64,000 bases of DNA from Hinthialibacter sp964556895 (GTDB taxonomy: Bacteria > Hinthialibacterota > Hinthialibacteria > Hinthialibacterales > Hinthialibacteraceae): assembly GCA_964556895.1 (NCBI GenBank), contig CAZKYC010000010.1:1-64000 (forward strand), given 5' to 3'. The notes beneath the pieces were generated by a model. That model worked only from the letters and a program-made list of their open reading frames with translations, was not told the origin of the DNA and made no database searches. This document shows, in pieces, positions 56,749 to 64,000 of this stretch. Both the position numbers and the translations under genes were made by a program. How positions within the stretch are numbered: the stretch's first letter is position 1; the number at the start of each line of letters is the position of its first letter.

Positions 56749-56932
56749 AAAGCCCATCTCAAAAATGATTGATCATTTGCAGCGGGCGGCGTATGTACAA
56801 CTCTGCTCGCTTCAGTGCGGCTCCGCCATTTTGCACAGGCGCTCCCAGAGTTGCACCCACGCCTATATTGGCTGCTCAATAATTGATACGTCAACACCTT
56901 AATAAAACAATCTTCCTTTTTGAGATGGCTTC
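56749..56932 (+). repeat. MITE-like element, copy B, with terminal inverted repeats
   Basis: The left end AAAGCCCATCTCAAAAA (56749-56765) and the right end TTTTTGAGATGGCTT (56917-56931) are inverted repeats with a single-base indel. They enclose about 180 bases with no gene. Inside, 56809-56863 matches 1-55 at 52 of 55 bases. The outer and inner segments also match the element at 29505-29616. Small size, terminal repeats and lack of a transposase fit a non-autonomous miniature element. It fills most of the 319-base gap (56688-57006) between msrB and the Dabb gene; no other feature is seen there. Confidence 0.75.
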
Positions 56933-57006
56933 TAGGAGTTTACAATCCTACTCCATGTCATTGTGGGAGCCAGGCTCCTCGCAATAACACGGATAGTTGT
57001 TAAATA

Positions 57007-57312
57007 TTAGACCGTGTCGTAGACTTTGATTTTCTCAAAGAGCGGTTTGTATTTTTGAACGAACGCGACATGGCGTGGGTCATCTTGATAGGCGTCGTGC
57101 CCGGCCTTGTCGTCATAGACCACGATCAGTCCCAGATCATACGAGTTGTCGACGACATCGCGCGGCGTGCCCGCGGGCTTTCCCGCCCATAAGTGGTTCA
57201 CGCTTTCGATGGCGGCCAGTTCATTGATACAATCGTCGTGCATCGCTTGTTTATCTTCGTCTGTCGCTTCTGGTTTCAACCAGAAAAAAACCATATGAAC
57301 AAAACCCGACAT
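57007..57312 (-). CDS. Dabb-domain (stress-responsive A/B barrel) protein
   Basis: The 101-residue ferredoxin-like protein begins GFVHMVFFWLKPEATDEDKQ and contains LIVVYDDKAGHDAYQDDPRHVAFV, both hallmarks of the Dabb family, which forms dimeric alpha/beta barrels. The start at 57312 is fixed by GGGAGG 5 bases before it; the upstream extension to 57399 is a hydrophobic artefact with a GTG start. Function in bacteria is poorly known. Confidence 0.85.
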   Translation of the reverse strand: MSGFVHMVFFWLKPEATDEDKQAMHDDCINELAAIESVNHLWAGKPAGTPRDVVDNSYDLGLIVVYDDKAGHDAYQDDPRHVAFVQKYKPLFEKIKVYDTV

Positions 57313-57469
57313 ATTCGCCTCCCAAATGGAATAGGCACTATTAAAGACAGAAAATGAGAAAATGAAAACGGTGAAGAAATAGAAAGGCATGAAAAACACA
57401 CGAGCCTACGAACGGCGTAGTGACCATTCTTGGTCGTGTTGAGAAGATTCAAAACCGAGAACAAGCCGG

Positions 57470-57694
57470 TTAAAACAGGTGTTTGATGATGTTGACGGCG
57501 GTGCCGCCGTCAAAGGTAATTAAGACTTGGTCGCCGGGGCGCGCGTCTGGATAGATCGCTTCGCTGTTGACCTGGGTGACCATCGGCTCGCCGGGCAGGT
57601 CATCCAAAACAAAATGAACCCGGTAATTCATGCGGCCATGAATCGGCGTTGGAGAAACTTGATTGACGATCGCCTGTTTTGTCCCCACCAGCAT
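57470..57694 (-). CDS. Small beta-rich protein of unknown function (74 aa)
   Basis: The predicted 74-residue protein is mostly beta strand (YRVHFVLDDL, VTQVNSEAIY, DQVLITFDGG). The spacing, with the GDQV turn near the end, loosely recalls TOBE- or OB-like folds, but I cannot place it in a family. The start at 57694 is preferred because GGAGG lies 8 bases upstream; a longer ATG at 57709 overlaps that site. It lies upstream of the Dabb gene on the same strand, with 157 bases between. Confidence 0.6.
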   Translation of the reverse strand: MLVGTKQAIVNQVSPTPIHGRMNYRVHFVLDDLPGEPMVTQVNSEAIYPDARPGDQVLITFDGGTAVNIIKHLF

Positions 57695-57852
57695 GTTGGC
57701 GACCTCCATTTTCCGACATAAATGTATTATACCATGATCGGGCCAAAGAGTGCTTTATGTTTTACGAGTTATCTGTTACCGTTTAACCGCCTGTATCCTC
57801 TTATGTTGCAGCATCCATATTATACAGGACATTATGTAAGGAGCATCCAACC

Positions 57853-59184
57853 ATGCCGAAACACACTCATTCCCGCCGAACCTTTTTAACCATGAGCGCT
57901 TTATGTTCTGCGCCGCTGTTTATACCAAATCACATCTTCGCCGCCGCGCCGAGCGACAAAATCGTTTTGGGCTGGATTGGCATCGGCTCGCGCGGCAACC
58001 AACTTCTAGGCGAGAACCTTCGCAAAGACAGTATTCGTATTGCGGCGCTGGCTGATGTAGACCGGGTTCACCTGCTCAGGGCGCAACAAATTATTGATGA
58101 CCTATATAACATTGACCGTCCCCAAGCAAAGATCATCAATGGCTGGCGCCTCGAACAACAACCAACACCCAAAGGGGCCGTCGCTGCATACAACGACTAT
58201 CGCCGAATTCTTGACCGCGGCGACATCGACGGCGTGGTTGTGGCTGTTCCTGACCATTGGCACGCAAAAATCTATATCGACGCCATGGACGCCGGCCTCG
58301 ATGTGTATGGCGAAAAACCGCTGAGCCTTACCATAAACCAAGGACGGCATATCGCGCGCAAGGCCAAAGAAACCGGGCGCGTCTTTCAAACCGGCAGCCA
58401 ACAACGTTCCGCGAAAACATTTCGTACGGCGGTCGATTACGTCCGCAATGGCAGGCTGGGAAAAATTCTCAAAGCGCGCGCGGCGATTGGCGGCGGCAAG
58501 GCGAGCGATATGCCGCCGGATTCACCCGCGCCGCCCCAACTCGACTGGGAACTATGGCTAGGGCCAGCGCCCAAGGTTCCATACAACGTCAGACGATGCC
58601 ATCTGAAGTTCCGTTCGTTCTTTGACTATTCAGGCGGCAACGTCACCGACTGGGGCGCCCATCATTGCGACATCATCCAGTGGGGGCTCGGTATGGACGG
58701 CTCAGGCCCGGTAAAAATCGAGGGTAGAGCCAAACGAAACCCTGGGCCGTTCAACACACTCTACGACTTCGATTTTACTTACACCTACGCCAATGGCGTG
58801 CCCGCCCAATTGGTCGGTAAAGGCAACAACGGCGTGACCTTCTTCGGCGAAAAAGGCGAGATATTTGTGTCACGAGGCGAGGTCACATCAAACCCAACAT
58901 CGATCTTAGATGAACCGCTTTCATCCGGCGACTTGCGCGTCGAAGTCAGCGATGACCATTTTCAAAACTGGCTGGATTGCATCAAAAGCCGCGAGACGCC
59001 CATCGCGTCCGCCGAAGTGGGGCGCCGCTCAATTTCGGTCCCCCACCTGTGCAACATCAGTGGACATCTCGGACGCTCGCTTGCGTGGGACCCTGAAAAG
59101 GAGATGTTCGTCAACGACGCCGAAGCCAACCAATGGCTCGACCGCGACGAACGCGCGCCCTACCACCACCTGGCGGGGTATTAA
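57853..59184 (+). CDS. Exported Gfo/Idh/MocA oxidoreductase (Tat signal)
   Basis: The 443-residue protein starts with a Tat-type signal (SRRTFLTMSALCSAPLF). A Rossmann domain (VLGWIGIGSRGNQLLGE), the GEKPLS motif with the catalytic Lys and a C-terminal substrate domain (NVTDWGAHHCDIIQWGL) follow. Exported members with a twin-arginine signal are frequent in Planctomycetes-like genomes and may carry pre-bound NADP. Substrate unknown. AAGGAGC precedes the start. It stands alone ahead of ilvD. Confidence 0.9.
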   Translation: MPKHTHSRRTFLTMSALCSAPLFIPNHIFAAAPSDKIVLGWIGIGSRGNQLLGENLRKDSIRIAALADVDRVHLLRAQQIIDDLYNIDRPQAKIINGWRLEQQPTPKGAVAAYNDYRRILDRGDIDGVVVAVPDHWHAKIYIDAMDAGLDVYGEKPLSLTINQGRHIARKAKETGRVFQTGSQQRSAKTFRTAVDYVRNGRLGKILKARAAIGGGKASDMPPDSPAPPQLDWELWLGPAPKVPYNVRRCHLKFRSFFDYSGGNVTDWGAHHCDIIQWGLGMDGSGPVKIEGRAKRNPGPFNTLYDFDFTYTYANGVPAQLVGKGNNGVTFFGEKGEIFVSRGEVTSNPTSILDEPLSSGDLRVEVSDDHFQNWLDCIKSRETPIASAEVGRRSISVPHLCNISGHLGRSLAWDPEKEMFVNDAEANQWLDRDERAPYHHLAGY

Positions 59185-59303
59185 GTACAATAGCGCTATC
59201 AAACACAACAGGATAAAGCGAATTTGTCTTCTTGTATTTAATAAAAAAAACCATGAACATTGACTCTCACTTTTAACACTAGATGGAAGAGGAATTGATA
59301 CTC

Positions 59304-60983
59304 ATGGCGTCTGACCTGAACCGAACAAGCCGACTTACCACAGATGGAATGGGGCGCGCCCCCAATCGCGCCATGCTGCGCGCGGTGGGGTTTCTTGACG
59401 ATGATTTTACCCGGCCCATGGTCGGCGTCTGTTCCATGTTTAGCGATATCACCCCTTGCAACGCTCACCTCGACCGTCTCGCCCAAAAGGGGTATCTGGG
59501 CGTGCGGGCCGGCGGCGGCGTACCTCAGATTTATGGCGCCCCCACCGCGTCAGACGGTATTATGATGGGCCACCAGGGCATGCGCTACAGCCTGGTTTCA
59601 CGCGAGGTCATCGCTGACAGCATCGAAGTAGTTTCGGCGGGCATGAACCACGACGGCATTCTCGCCTTCGGCGGCTGCGACAAGAACATGCCCGGCGCAT
59701 TGATGGCAATGGCGCGCATCAACGTCCCCAGTATCTTTGTATACGGCGGCAGCATCCTGCCGGGCGTCAACGACCAACAAGACATCGACATCGTTTCAAT
59801 CTTTGAAGCGGTCGGACGTTACCAGGCGGGCAACCTGGACGAAGCCGGCGTCAAAGAGATCGAATGCGAGGCCTGCCCCGGCGCTGGCGCCTGCGGCGGA
59901 ATGTACACCGCCAATACCATGGCGTCCGCGATTGAGACCATGGGGCTTTCCCTGCCCTATGGGGCCAGCAACCCGGGTGTGTCAGCCGCGAAGGAGCGCG
60001 AATCCTACCAAGCGGGCGCCGCTTTGATCGAACTCATCAAACAAGACATCAAACCGCGTGACCTTATTACCAAAAAATCGATCGAAAACGCGTTTACTGT
60101 TGTGTTGGCGCTGGGCGGTTCAACCAACGCCGTGCTTCACCTGATGGCGATCGCCAAAGAAGCCGAAGTCGATTGGACGCTCGATGACTTTGACCGCCTT
60201 GGCGACAAGACCCCTCACCTCGCCGACCTCAAACCCAGCGGGCAGTATGTCATGTTTGATCTTCACAAATCGGGCGGCGCGCCCGCCGTGATCAAGACCC
60301 TGCTCGAAGCGGGCCTATTGCACGGCGACTGTATGACCTGTACAGGCAAAACGCTGGAAGAAAACTTGAAGAACGTGCTTGGCATCGCCAAGCGAAAGCA
60401 GTCTGTCTTCATGCCGCTCGATAAGCCAATTCATAAATCCGGCCATATCATCATTCTCAAAGGCAATCTGGCGCCTGAGGGCTGCGTCTCAAAGGTGTCT
60501 GGCCTCGAATGCCGCCGCATCACGGGCCCCGCCAAAGTGTTTGAGGGCGAAGAAGCCTGTTTTGAGGCCATCCAGGCGCGCAAGATCAAGAAAGGCGACG
60601 TGGTGGTGATTCGCGGCGAAGGCCCGGTCGGCGGCCCCGGCATGCGTGAAATGTTGTCGGTCACCTCAGCCCTGGTCGGGCAAGGAATCAGCGAAGACGT
60701 CGGCCTGATCACAGACGGTAGGTTCTCAGGCGGGACCCACGGACTAGTGGTCGGCCACGTCGCCCCTGAGTCTTGGACGGGAGGCCCGATTGCGCTGGTT
60801 GAAGATGGCGACTCTATCACCATCGACGGCGACAAAAAACTGCTTCAACTCAACATCTCTGACGAAGAACTAAAAAAGCGCAAAGCCGCCTGGACTACCC
60901 CCGAACCGCGCGAAAAGCGCGGCGTGTTGGCCAAATACGCCAAGACGGTGCGTTCAGCCTCCGACGGCGCGATAACCTTCTAA
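59304..60983 (+). CDS. ilvD: Dihydroxy-acid dehydratase IlvD
   Basis: The 559-residue enzyme has three Cys motifs for its iron-sulfur cluster: DITPCNAHL, GGCDKNMPGALM and CPGAGACGGMYTANTM. It also has FSGGTHG and the KKPL-like segments of IlvD. It dehydrates dihydroxy acids in valine, leucine and isoleucine synthesis. The spacing of the Cys motifs is that of true IlvD rather than the sugar-acid dehydratases. ATG 59304 is chosen over 59283 because GGAAGAGGA lies before it. Confidence 0.93.
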   Translation: MASDLNRTSRLTTDGMGRAPNRAMLRAVGFLDDDFTRPMVGVCSMFSDITPCNAHLDRLAQKGYLGVRAGGGVPQIYGAPTASDGIMMGHQGMRYSLVSREVIADSIEVVSAGMNHDGILAFGGCDKNMPGALMAMARINVPSIFVYGGSILPGVNDQQDIDIVSIFEAVGRYQAGNLDEAGVKEIECEACPGAGACGGMYTANTMASAIETMGLSLPYGASNPGVSAAKERESYQAGAALIELIKQDIKPRDLITKKSIENAFTVVLALGGSTNAVLHLMAIAKEAEVDWTLDDFDRLGDKTPHLADLKPSGQYVMFDLHKSGGAPAVIKTLLEAGLLHGDCMTCTGKTLEENLKNVLGIAKRKQSVFMPLDKPIHKSGHIIILKGNLAPEGCVSKVSGLECRRITGPAKVFEGEEACFEAIQARKIKKGDVVVIRGEGPVGGPGMREMLSVTSALVGQGISEDVGLITDGRFSGGTHGLVVGHVAPESWTGGPIALVEDGDSITIDGDKKLLQLNISDEELKKRKAAWTTPEPREKRGVLAKYAKTVRSASDGAITF

Positions 60984-61009
60984 CGATCAAAATATCAACG
61001 AATTACCAC

Positions 61010-61041
61010 AAGGTGAGGGGACGTATCCTCTCACCTTTTTT
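61010..61041 (+). terminator. Rho-independent terminator after ilvD
   Basis: An 11-bp stem, AAGGTGAGGGG (61010-61020) with CCTCTCACCTT (61027-61037) and one G-T wobble, closes a 6-base loop and is followed by TTTTTT. It lies 27 bases after the ilvD stop and is the clearest terminator in the window. Confidence 0.9.
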
Positions 61042-61105
61042 GCCTCAATTCTTCTCAAAACCAAGCGAAAATAGAAAATAAATTACCAATTCAGTTAATT
61101 TTTTC

Positions 61106-61133
61106 TTGACAAGGATTTCATACCTATTATATT
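61106..61133 (+). promoter_or_regulatory. Sigma-70 promoter for the DUF1800/DUF1501 operon
   Basis: TTGACA (61106-61111) and TATATT (61128-61133) are 16 bases apart. The expected start is near 61140. The first gene begins at 61187. It directly follows the ilvD terminator. Confidence 0.65.
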
Positions 61134-61186
61134 TACTCGCTAAAGTAAGAATTTATGTATCCTTTTAATTGTGGGTGTATGTGAAA

Positions 61187-62653
61187 ATGGCTACAGCAAC
61201 CCTAACCAGTCAGCCAACCCTGGCTGAACACGCCGCGAACCGAATCCAGTTTGGCGCGCGCAACGGCGACATCGAAATGATAGACGCCATGGGCTATGAC
61301 GCCTTCGTCGACCAACAACTGAATCCAGAGTCAATCGACGACTCGGCGGCGGAGCAAACCATTCTCTTCGCGCCGCATGAGACATTCTCTGAAACGCTTC
61401 AACAACTCTATGACCGACGAAATATCTCGCCCTATTCTGAGGTGATTCGCCCGATTCGAGAAGTTAGCTACCAGACCATGCTGCGGGCGATTGAGTCGAA
61501 GAAACAATTGCAAGAGCGCATGGTCAATTTTTGGTATGACCATTTCAACATCTATGGGTGGGATTACACCACCCGCTCGATCTTCCCCACCTGGGACGCC
61601 ATGATACGCCGCCATGCGTTGGGCAATTTTCACGCATTTCTTATCGACACCGCCCAACACGCCAGCATGTTGCTTTATCTGGATAATTACAAAAGCACCG
61701 ACGGCGGCCCTAATGAAAATTACGCCCGCGAGTTGATTGAGTTACACACCATGGGCGCGATGCACTACAACGCCCCTGGCGGTTACAACGATGAAGATGT
61801 CTATGAAACCAGTCGCTGCTTCACGGGGTGGAACTACGACTCAGACAGCGAAAGCCCCACGCGCGGCGCGTTTCTCTATCGTCATGACGACCACGACCGT
61901 TTTCAAAAATGGGTGTTGGGCGTCAAGGTTCCACGCGACCAGGCGCCCACCCAAGACGGGATGGACATTCTCAGCCTGCTCGCCCACCACCCCGCCACCG
62001 CCAAACACATCGCCTGGAAGCTGGCGCAGCGTTTTATTGATGACGATCCGCCCGAGTCGATTGTCGAGTCGACCGCGGCGGTCTTTCACGCCAACACCGA
62101 AGCGCCTGACCAACTCAAACTCACCATGAAACATTTACTATCAAGCGATGAGTTTACGTCGGCCCGACGCACAAAATTCAAACGCCCATTTGACTGGGCC
62201 ATCTCCATGATGCGGGCGCTGGATGTTCCTTACATCATCCACGACAAATTTAGCTTTGAATGGCTCTATGACTCGATGGGGCAGCCGTTGTTCTCATGGA
62301 GCACCCCCGACGGCGCCCCTGACGTCAAAGAACAGTGGGCGACCTCAAATGGAATGATCAAACGCTGGCGTATAATGTTTGAAACCGCTGACGGCTGGTA
62401 TCTAAAATACGGCTTCGGCTTTACTCCGCTCGCGGTCATGCCAAGCGACATCAACACCGCCGAACAGATCGCCGACTTTTGGATCCGCCGCGTGATCAGC
62501 GGCCCGGTGTCAGACGACACTCGATCAGCCATCATCGACTTCGCCTCGGAAGGCCGCAACCCCAGCCTGCCGCTGCCTGGCGGCCAAATCGAAGCCAAAG
62601 CCAAATATGTCGCGGCGCTGTGCGCCGTTTCGCCAGAATTTATGGTGCGCTAA
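61187..62653 (+). CDS. DUF1800 family protein
   Basis: The 488-residue protein has the DUF1800 hallmarks: HAANRIQFGARNGD near the N-terminus, the MVNFWYDHFNIYG segment and the NENYARELIELHTMG motif. ALGNFHAFLIDTAQHASMLLYLD and the second-half HPATAKHIAWKLAQRFI also match. The family is of unknown function, always or nearly always paired with a DUF1501 gene, as here. No clear signal peptide is visible. The start is ATG 61187; a TTG 18 bases upstream also fits. A promoter lies just before it. Confidence 0.9.
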   Translation: MATATLTSQPTLAEHAANRIQFGARNGDIEMIDAMGYDAFVDQQLNPESIDDSAAEQTILFAPHETFSETLQQLYDRRNISPYSEVIRPIREVSYQTMLRAIESKKQLQERMVNFWYDHFNIYGWDYTTRSIFPTWDAMIRRHALGNFHAFLIDTAQHASMLLYLDNYKSTDGGPNENYARELIELHTMGAMHYNAPGGYNDEDVYETSRCFTGWNYDSDSESPTRGAFLYRHDDHDRFQKWVLGVKVPRDQAPTQDGMDILSLLAHHPATAKHIAWKLAQRFIDDDPPESIVESTAAVFHANTEAPDQLKLTMKHLLSSDEFTSARRTKFKRPFDWAISMMRALDVPYIIHDKFSFEWLYDSMGQPLFSWSTPDGAPDVKEQWATSNGMIKRWRIMFETADGWYLKYGFGFTPLAVMPSDINTAEQIADFWIRRVISGPVSDDTRSAIIDFASEGRNPSLPLPGGQIEAKAKYVAALCAVSPEFMVR

Positions 62654-62665
62654 GGAGCGATGACA

Positions 62666-63928
62666 ATGAAACCAATCAAACGACGTTCTTTTGTACAAGG
62701 TTGCTGCGCCGGCATCGCCGCTCTCAGCGGCTCGCGCATCAGCAAAATGGCGTTCGCCCAAGATGAACAATCTGACCGCGACGTGTTAATCAATGTCTTT
62801 CTTCGCGGCGGGATGGACTCACTCAACTATTTCATCCCTTACGCCGACCCTGACTATCATCTCGCCCGCGCCGACCTCGGCATCGGCGATTCGAGCGCGC
62901 TTGACATCAACGGTTACTTTGGCCTTCATCCCGGCGCCGCCCGTTTAATGGAACTCTATGACCAGAGCCACCTGGCGTTTATCCCGGCGTCAGGCTTGCC
63001 TATCGCCAACCGCTCTCACTTTCAGGCCCAGGATTACATCGAGCGCGGCTACATCGGCGATGAAGGCAGGCAATACGGCGGCTGGCTGGCGCGCCATTTA
63101 GCAGACACTGCGGTCGGCAATCCATTTGACGGCGTCAGTTTTGGCTCGTCGGTCGCCACTTCGCTTGAGAGTTTCCCTGGCGCGATTGCCATGCGCGACC
63201 TGCGCGGCTTCTCGTTGTCTGGCAGTTCCAGCCAGCGCAACGAACTGCGTCGCGCCTTGCGTTCCATGTGGAATTCCGGTGAAGAATTTGGCGCGGTCGC
63301 CCATCAGACGCTTGATCTGGTCGACGTGATCGCCGCCAACTCACCGGAAAATTACACGCCAGTTGACGGCGTTGAATACCCACGCGATTCGCTCGCCGAC
63401 TCGCTGAAATCCATCGCCCAACTCATTAAACTCGACCTGGGCCTACAAGCCGCGACAGTTGATTATGGCGGGTGGGACACTCACGAATCGCAAGCAGGCG
63501 GCAACCCCGCTGAAGGCTATTTCGCCCAACGCGCCCAGCGCCTCAGCGATTCGCTTCACGCCTTCTGGAACGACATGGTGAACTATCACGGCAAGGTCAC
63601 CATGGTGGTCATGTCTGAGTTTGGCCGCCGCGTGAAAGAGAACGACAATCGCGGCACCGACCACGGCCACGGCGGTTTAATGATGGTGTTCAGCACAGAT
63701 TTGGTTGAGAAAAAAATCTGGGGAGAGTGGCCCGGCCTTGCCACTGATCAACTCTTTCAGCGCGTCGACCTCAACGTAACCACTGATTACCGAACCGTCT
63801 TGAGCGAGATTCTCATTGCGCGAATGAAGCAATACAACATTTCCAGCATCTTCCCTAATTACACATTTGACCAACCGCTGGGCCTGTTTGGCATGACCAC
63901 CCCGGTCAGGAGCTGGGATATGTATTAA
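62666..63928 (+). CDS. DUF1501 family protein with Tat-type signal
   Basis: The 420-residue protein has a twin-arginine-type signal (KRRSFVQGCCAGIAALSG). It then shows DUF1501 features related to the sulfatase/alkaline phosphatase fold: VLINVFLRGGMDSLNYFIP, the YGGWDTHESQ motif and VMSEFGRRVKEN followed by TDHGHGG. Metal-binding Asp/His residues are visible in the last two. Translation most likely begins at 62666, 8 bases after AAGGAG at 62652-62657; the ATG at 62660 is only 2 bases from it. It forms a two-gene unit with the DUF1800 gene. The remaining bases to the window end show nothing. Confidence 0.9.
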   Translation: MKPIKRRSFVQGCCAGIAALSGSRISKMAFAQDEQSDRDVLINVFLRGGMDSLNYFIPYADPDYHLARADLGIGDSSALDINGYFGLHPGAARLMELYDQSHLAFIPASGLPIANRSHFQAQDYIERGYIGDEGRQYGGWLARHLADTAVGNPFDGVSFGSSVATSLESFPGAIAMRDLRGFSLSGSSSQRNELRRALRSMWNSGEEFGAVAHQTLDLVDVIAANSPENYTPVDGVEYPRDSLADSLKSIAQLIKLDLGLQAATVDYGGWDTHESQAGGNPAEGYFAQRAQRLSDSLHAFWNDMVNYHGKVTMVVMSEFGRRVKENDNRGTDHGHGGLMMVFSTDLVEKKIWGEWPGLATDQLFQRVDLNVTTDYRTVLSEILIARMKQYNISSIFPNYTFDQPLGLFGMTTPVRSWDMY

Positions 63929-64000
63929 GGCTCATCCGGGATTCGGACACTTTCTCACAAATTGAATTAAAATTTCCAAACACGATCTCAAGGATGATTT

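Noticed and set aside
57313..57399. Hydrophobic signal-like extension of the Dabb protein
   Set aside because: It needs a GTG start without a ribosome binding site, while GGGAGG sits before ATG 57312.
59304..60983. Sugar-acid dehydratase instead of IlvD
   Set aside because: The Cys motif spacing and the length match biosynthetic IlvD, despite the nearby sugar oxidoreductase.

Overview
This is a 64-kb chromosomal window from a diderm (Gram-negative type) bacterium that builds a flagellum. It carries lpxH, an MsbA-like exporter and a complete set of flagellar basal-body and export genes. It also carries a mix typical of polysaccharide-degrading members of the Planctomycetes/PVC group and neighbouring candidate phyla: a formylglycine sulfatase, GH31 and GH106-like glycosidases, three Gfo/Idh/MocA oxidoreductases, a DUF1800/DUF1501 pair and a PAP phosphatase. 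The exact phylum cannot be named from the sequence alone. The DNA is moderately GC-rich and densely coded. Many neighbouring genes overlap by ATGA or GTGA, which suggests translational coupling.

Layout. (1) 322-16207, + strand: flagellar cluster. A FlgN-like chaperone candidate is followed by a PAS histidine kinase and a sigma-54 activator (FlrB/FlrC-like), a 1259-aa membrane TPR protein, then flgB-flgC-(FliE-like)-fliE-(short FliF-like)-(small membrane protein)-fliF-fliG-fliH-fliI-fliJ. A good GG-N10-GC sigma-54 promoter lies just upstream of flgB, so the two-component pair probably drives this operon. (2) 16375-17979: a secreted GH31 glycosidase. (3) 18016-29402, - strand: a GT4 glycosyltransferase, a response regulator with a HEPN-like tail, two Gfo/Idh/MocA oxidoreductases, argS overlapped by a GH106-like glycosidase gene, and rimI-tsaB-(5-FTHF cyclo-ligase/TsaE fusion). 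(4) 29788-35332, + strand: a sodium/solute symporter, a Dpp/Opp-type substrate-binding protein with two permeases, and a TylF-like methyltransferase. (5) 35338-37991: a PAP phosphatase (-) and a sulfatase (+), divergently arranged. (6) 38092-46541, - strand: polA-coaE-rho-msbA-like-GT-C glycosyltransferase. (7) 46979-51421, + strand: a cyclic-nucleotide-domain regulator, a secreted Gly-rich protein, lpxH, an Lrp/AsnC regulator and an aminotransferase. (8) 51418-64000: an HD-GYP response regulator (-); dapA and a TPR/C39-like protein (+); msrB and two small genes (-); then an oxidoreductase, ilvD and the DUF1800/DUF1501 pair (+).

The most unusual content is in the flagellar cluster. It has a short FliF paralogue holding only the two N-terminal ring domains (SctJ-like architecture), a second FliE-like small protein, a FliJ fused through a membrane segment to a MotE/MgtE-N-like C-terminus, and a giant TPR protein that begins with an IF2-N-like helix-turn-helix. 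Other points are the 5-FTHF cyclo-ligase/TsaE fusion, the HEPN-like response regulator, and a MITE-like intergenic repeat with terminal inverted repeats present in at least three copies. No tRNA, rRNA, CRISPR array or prophage was seen.
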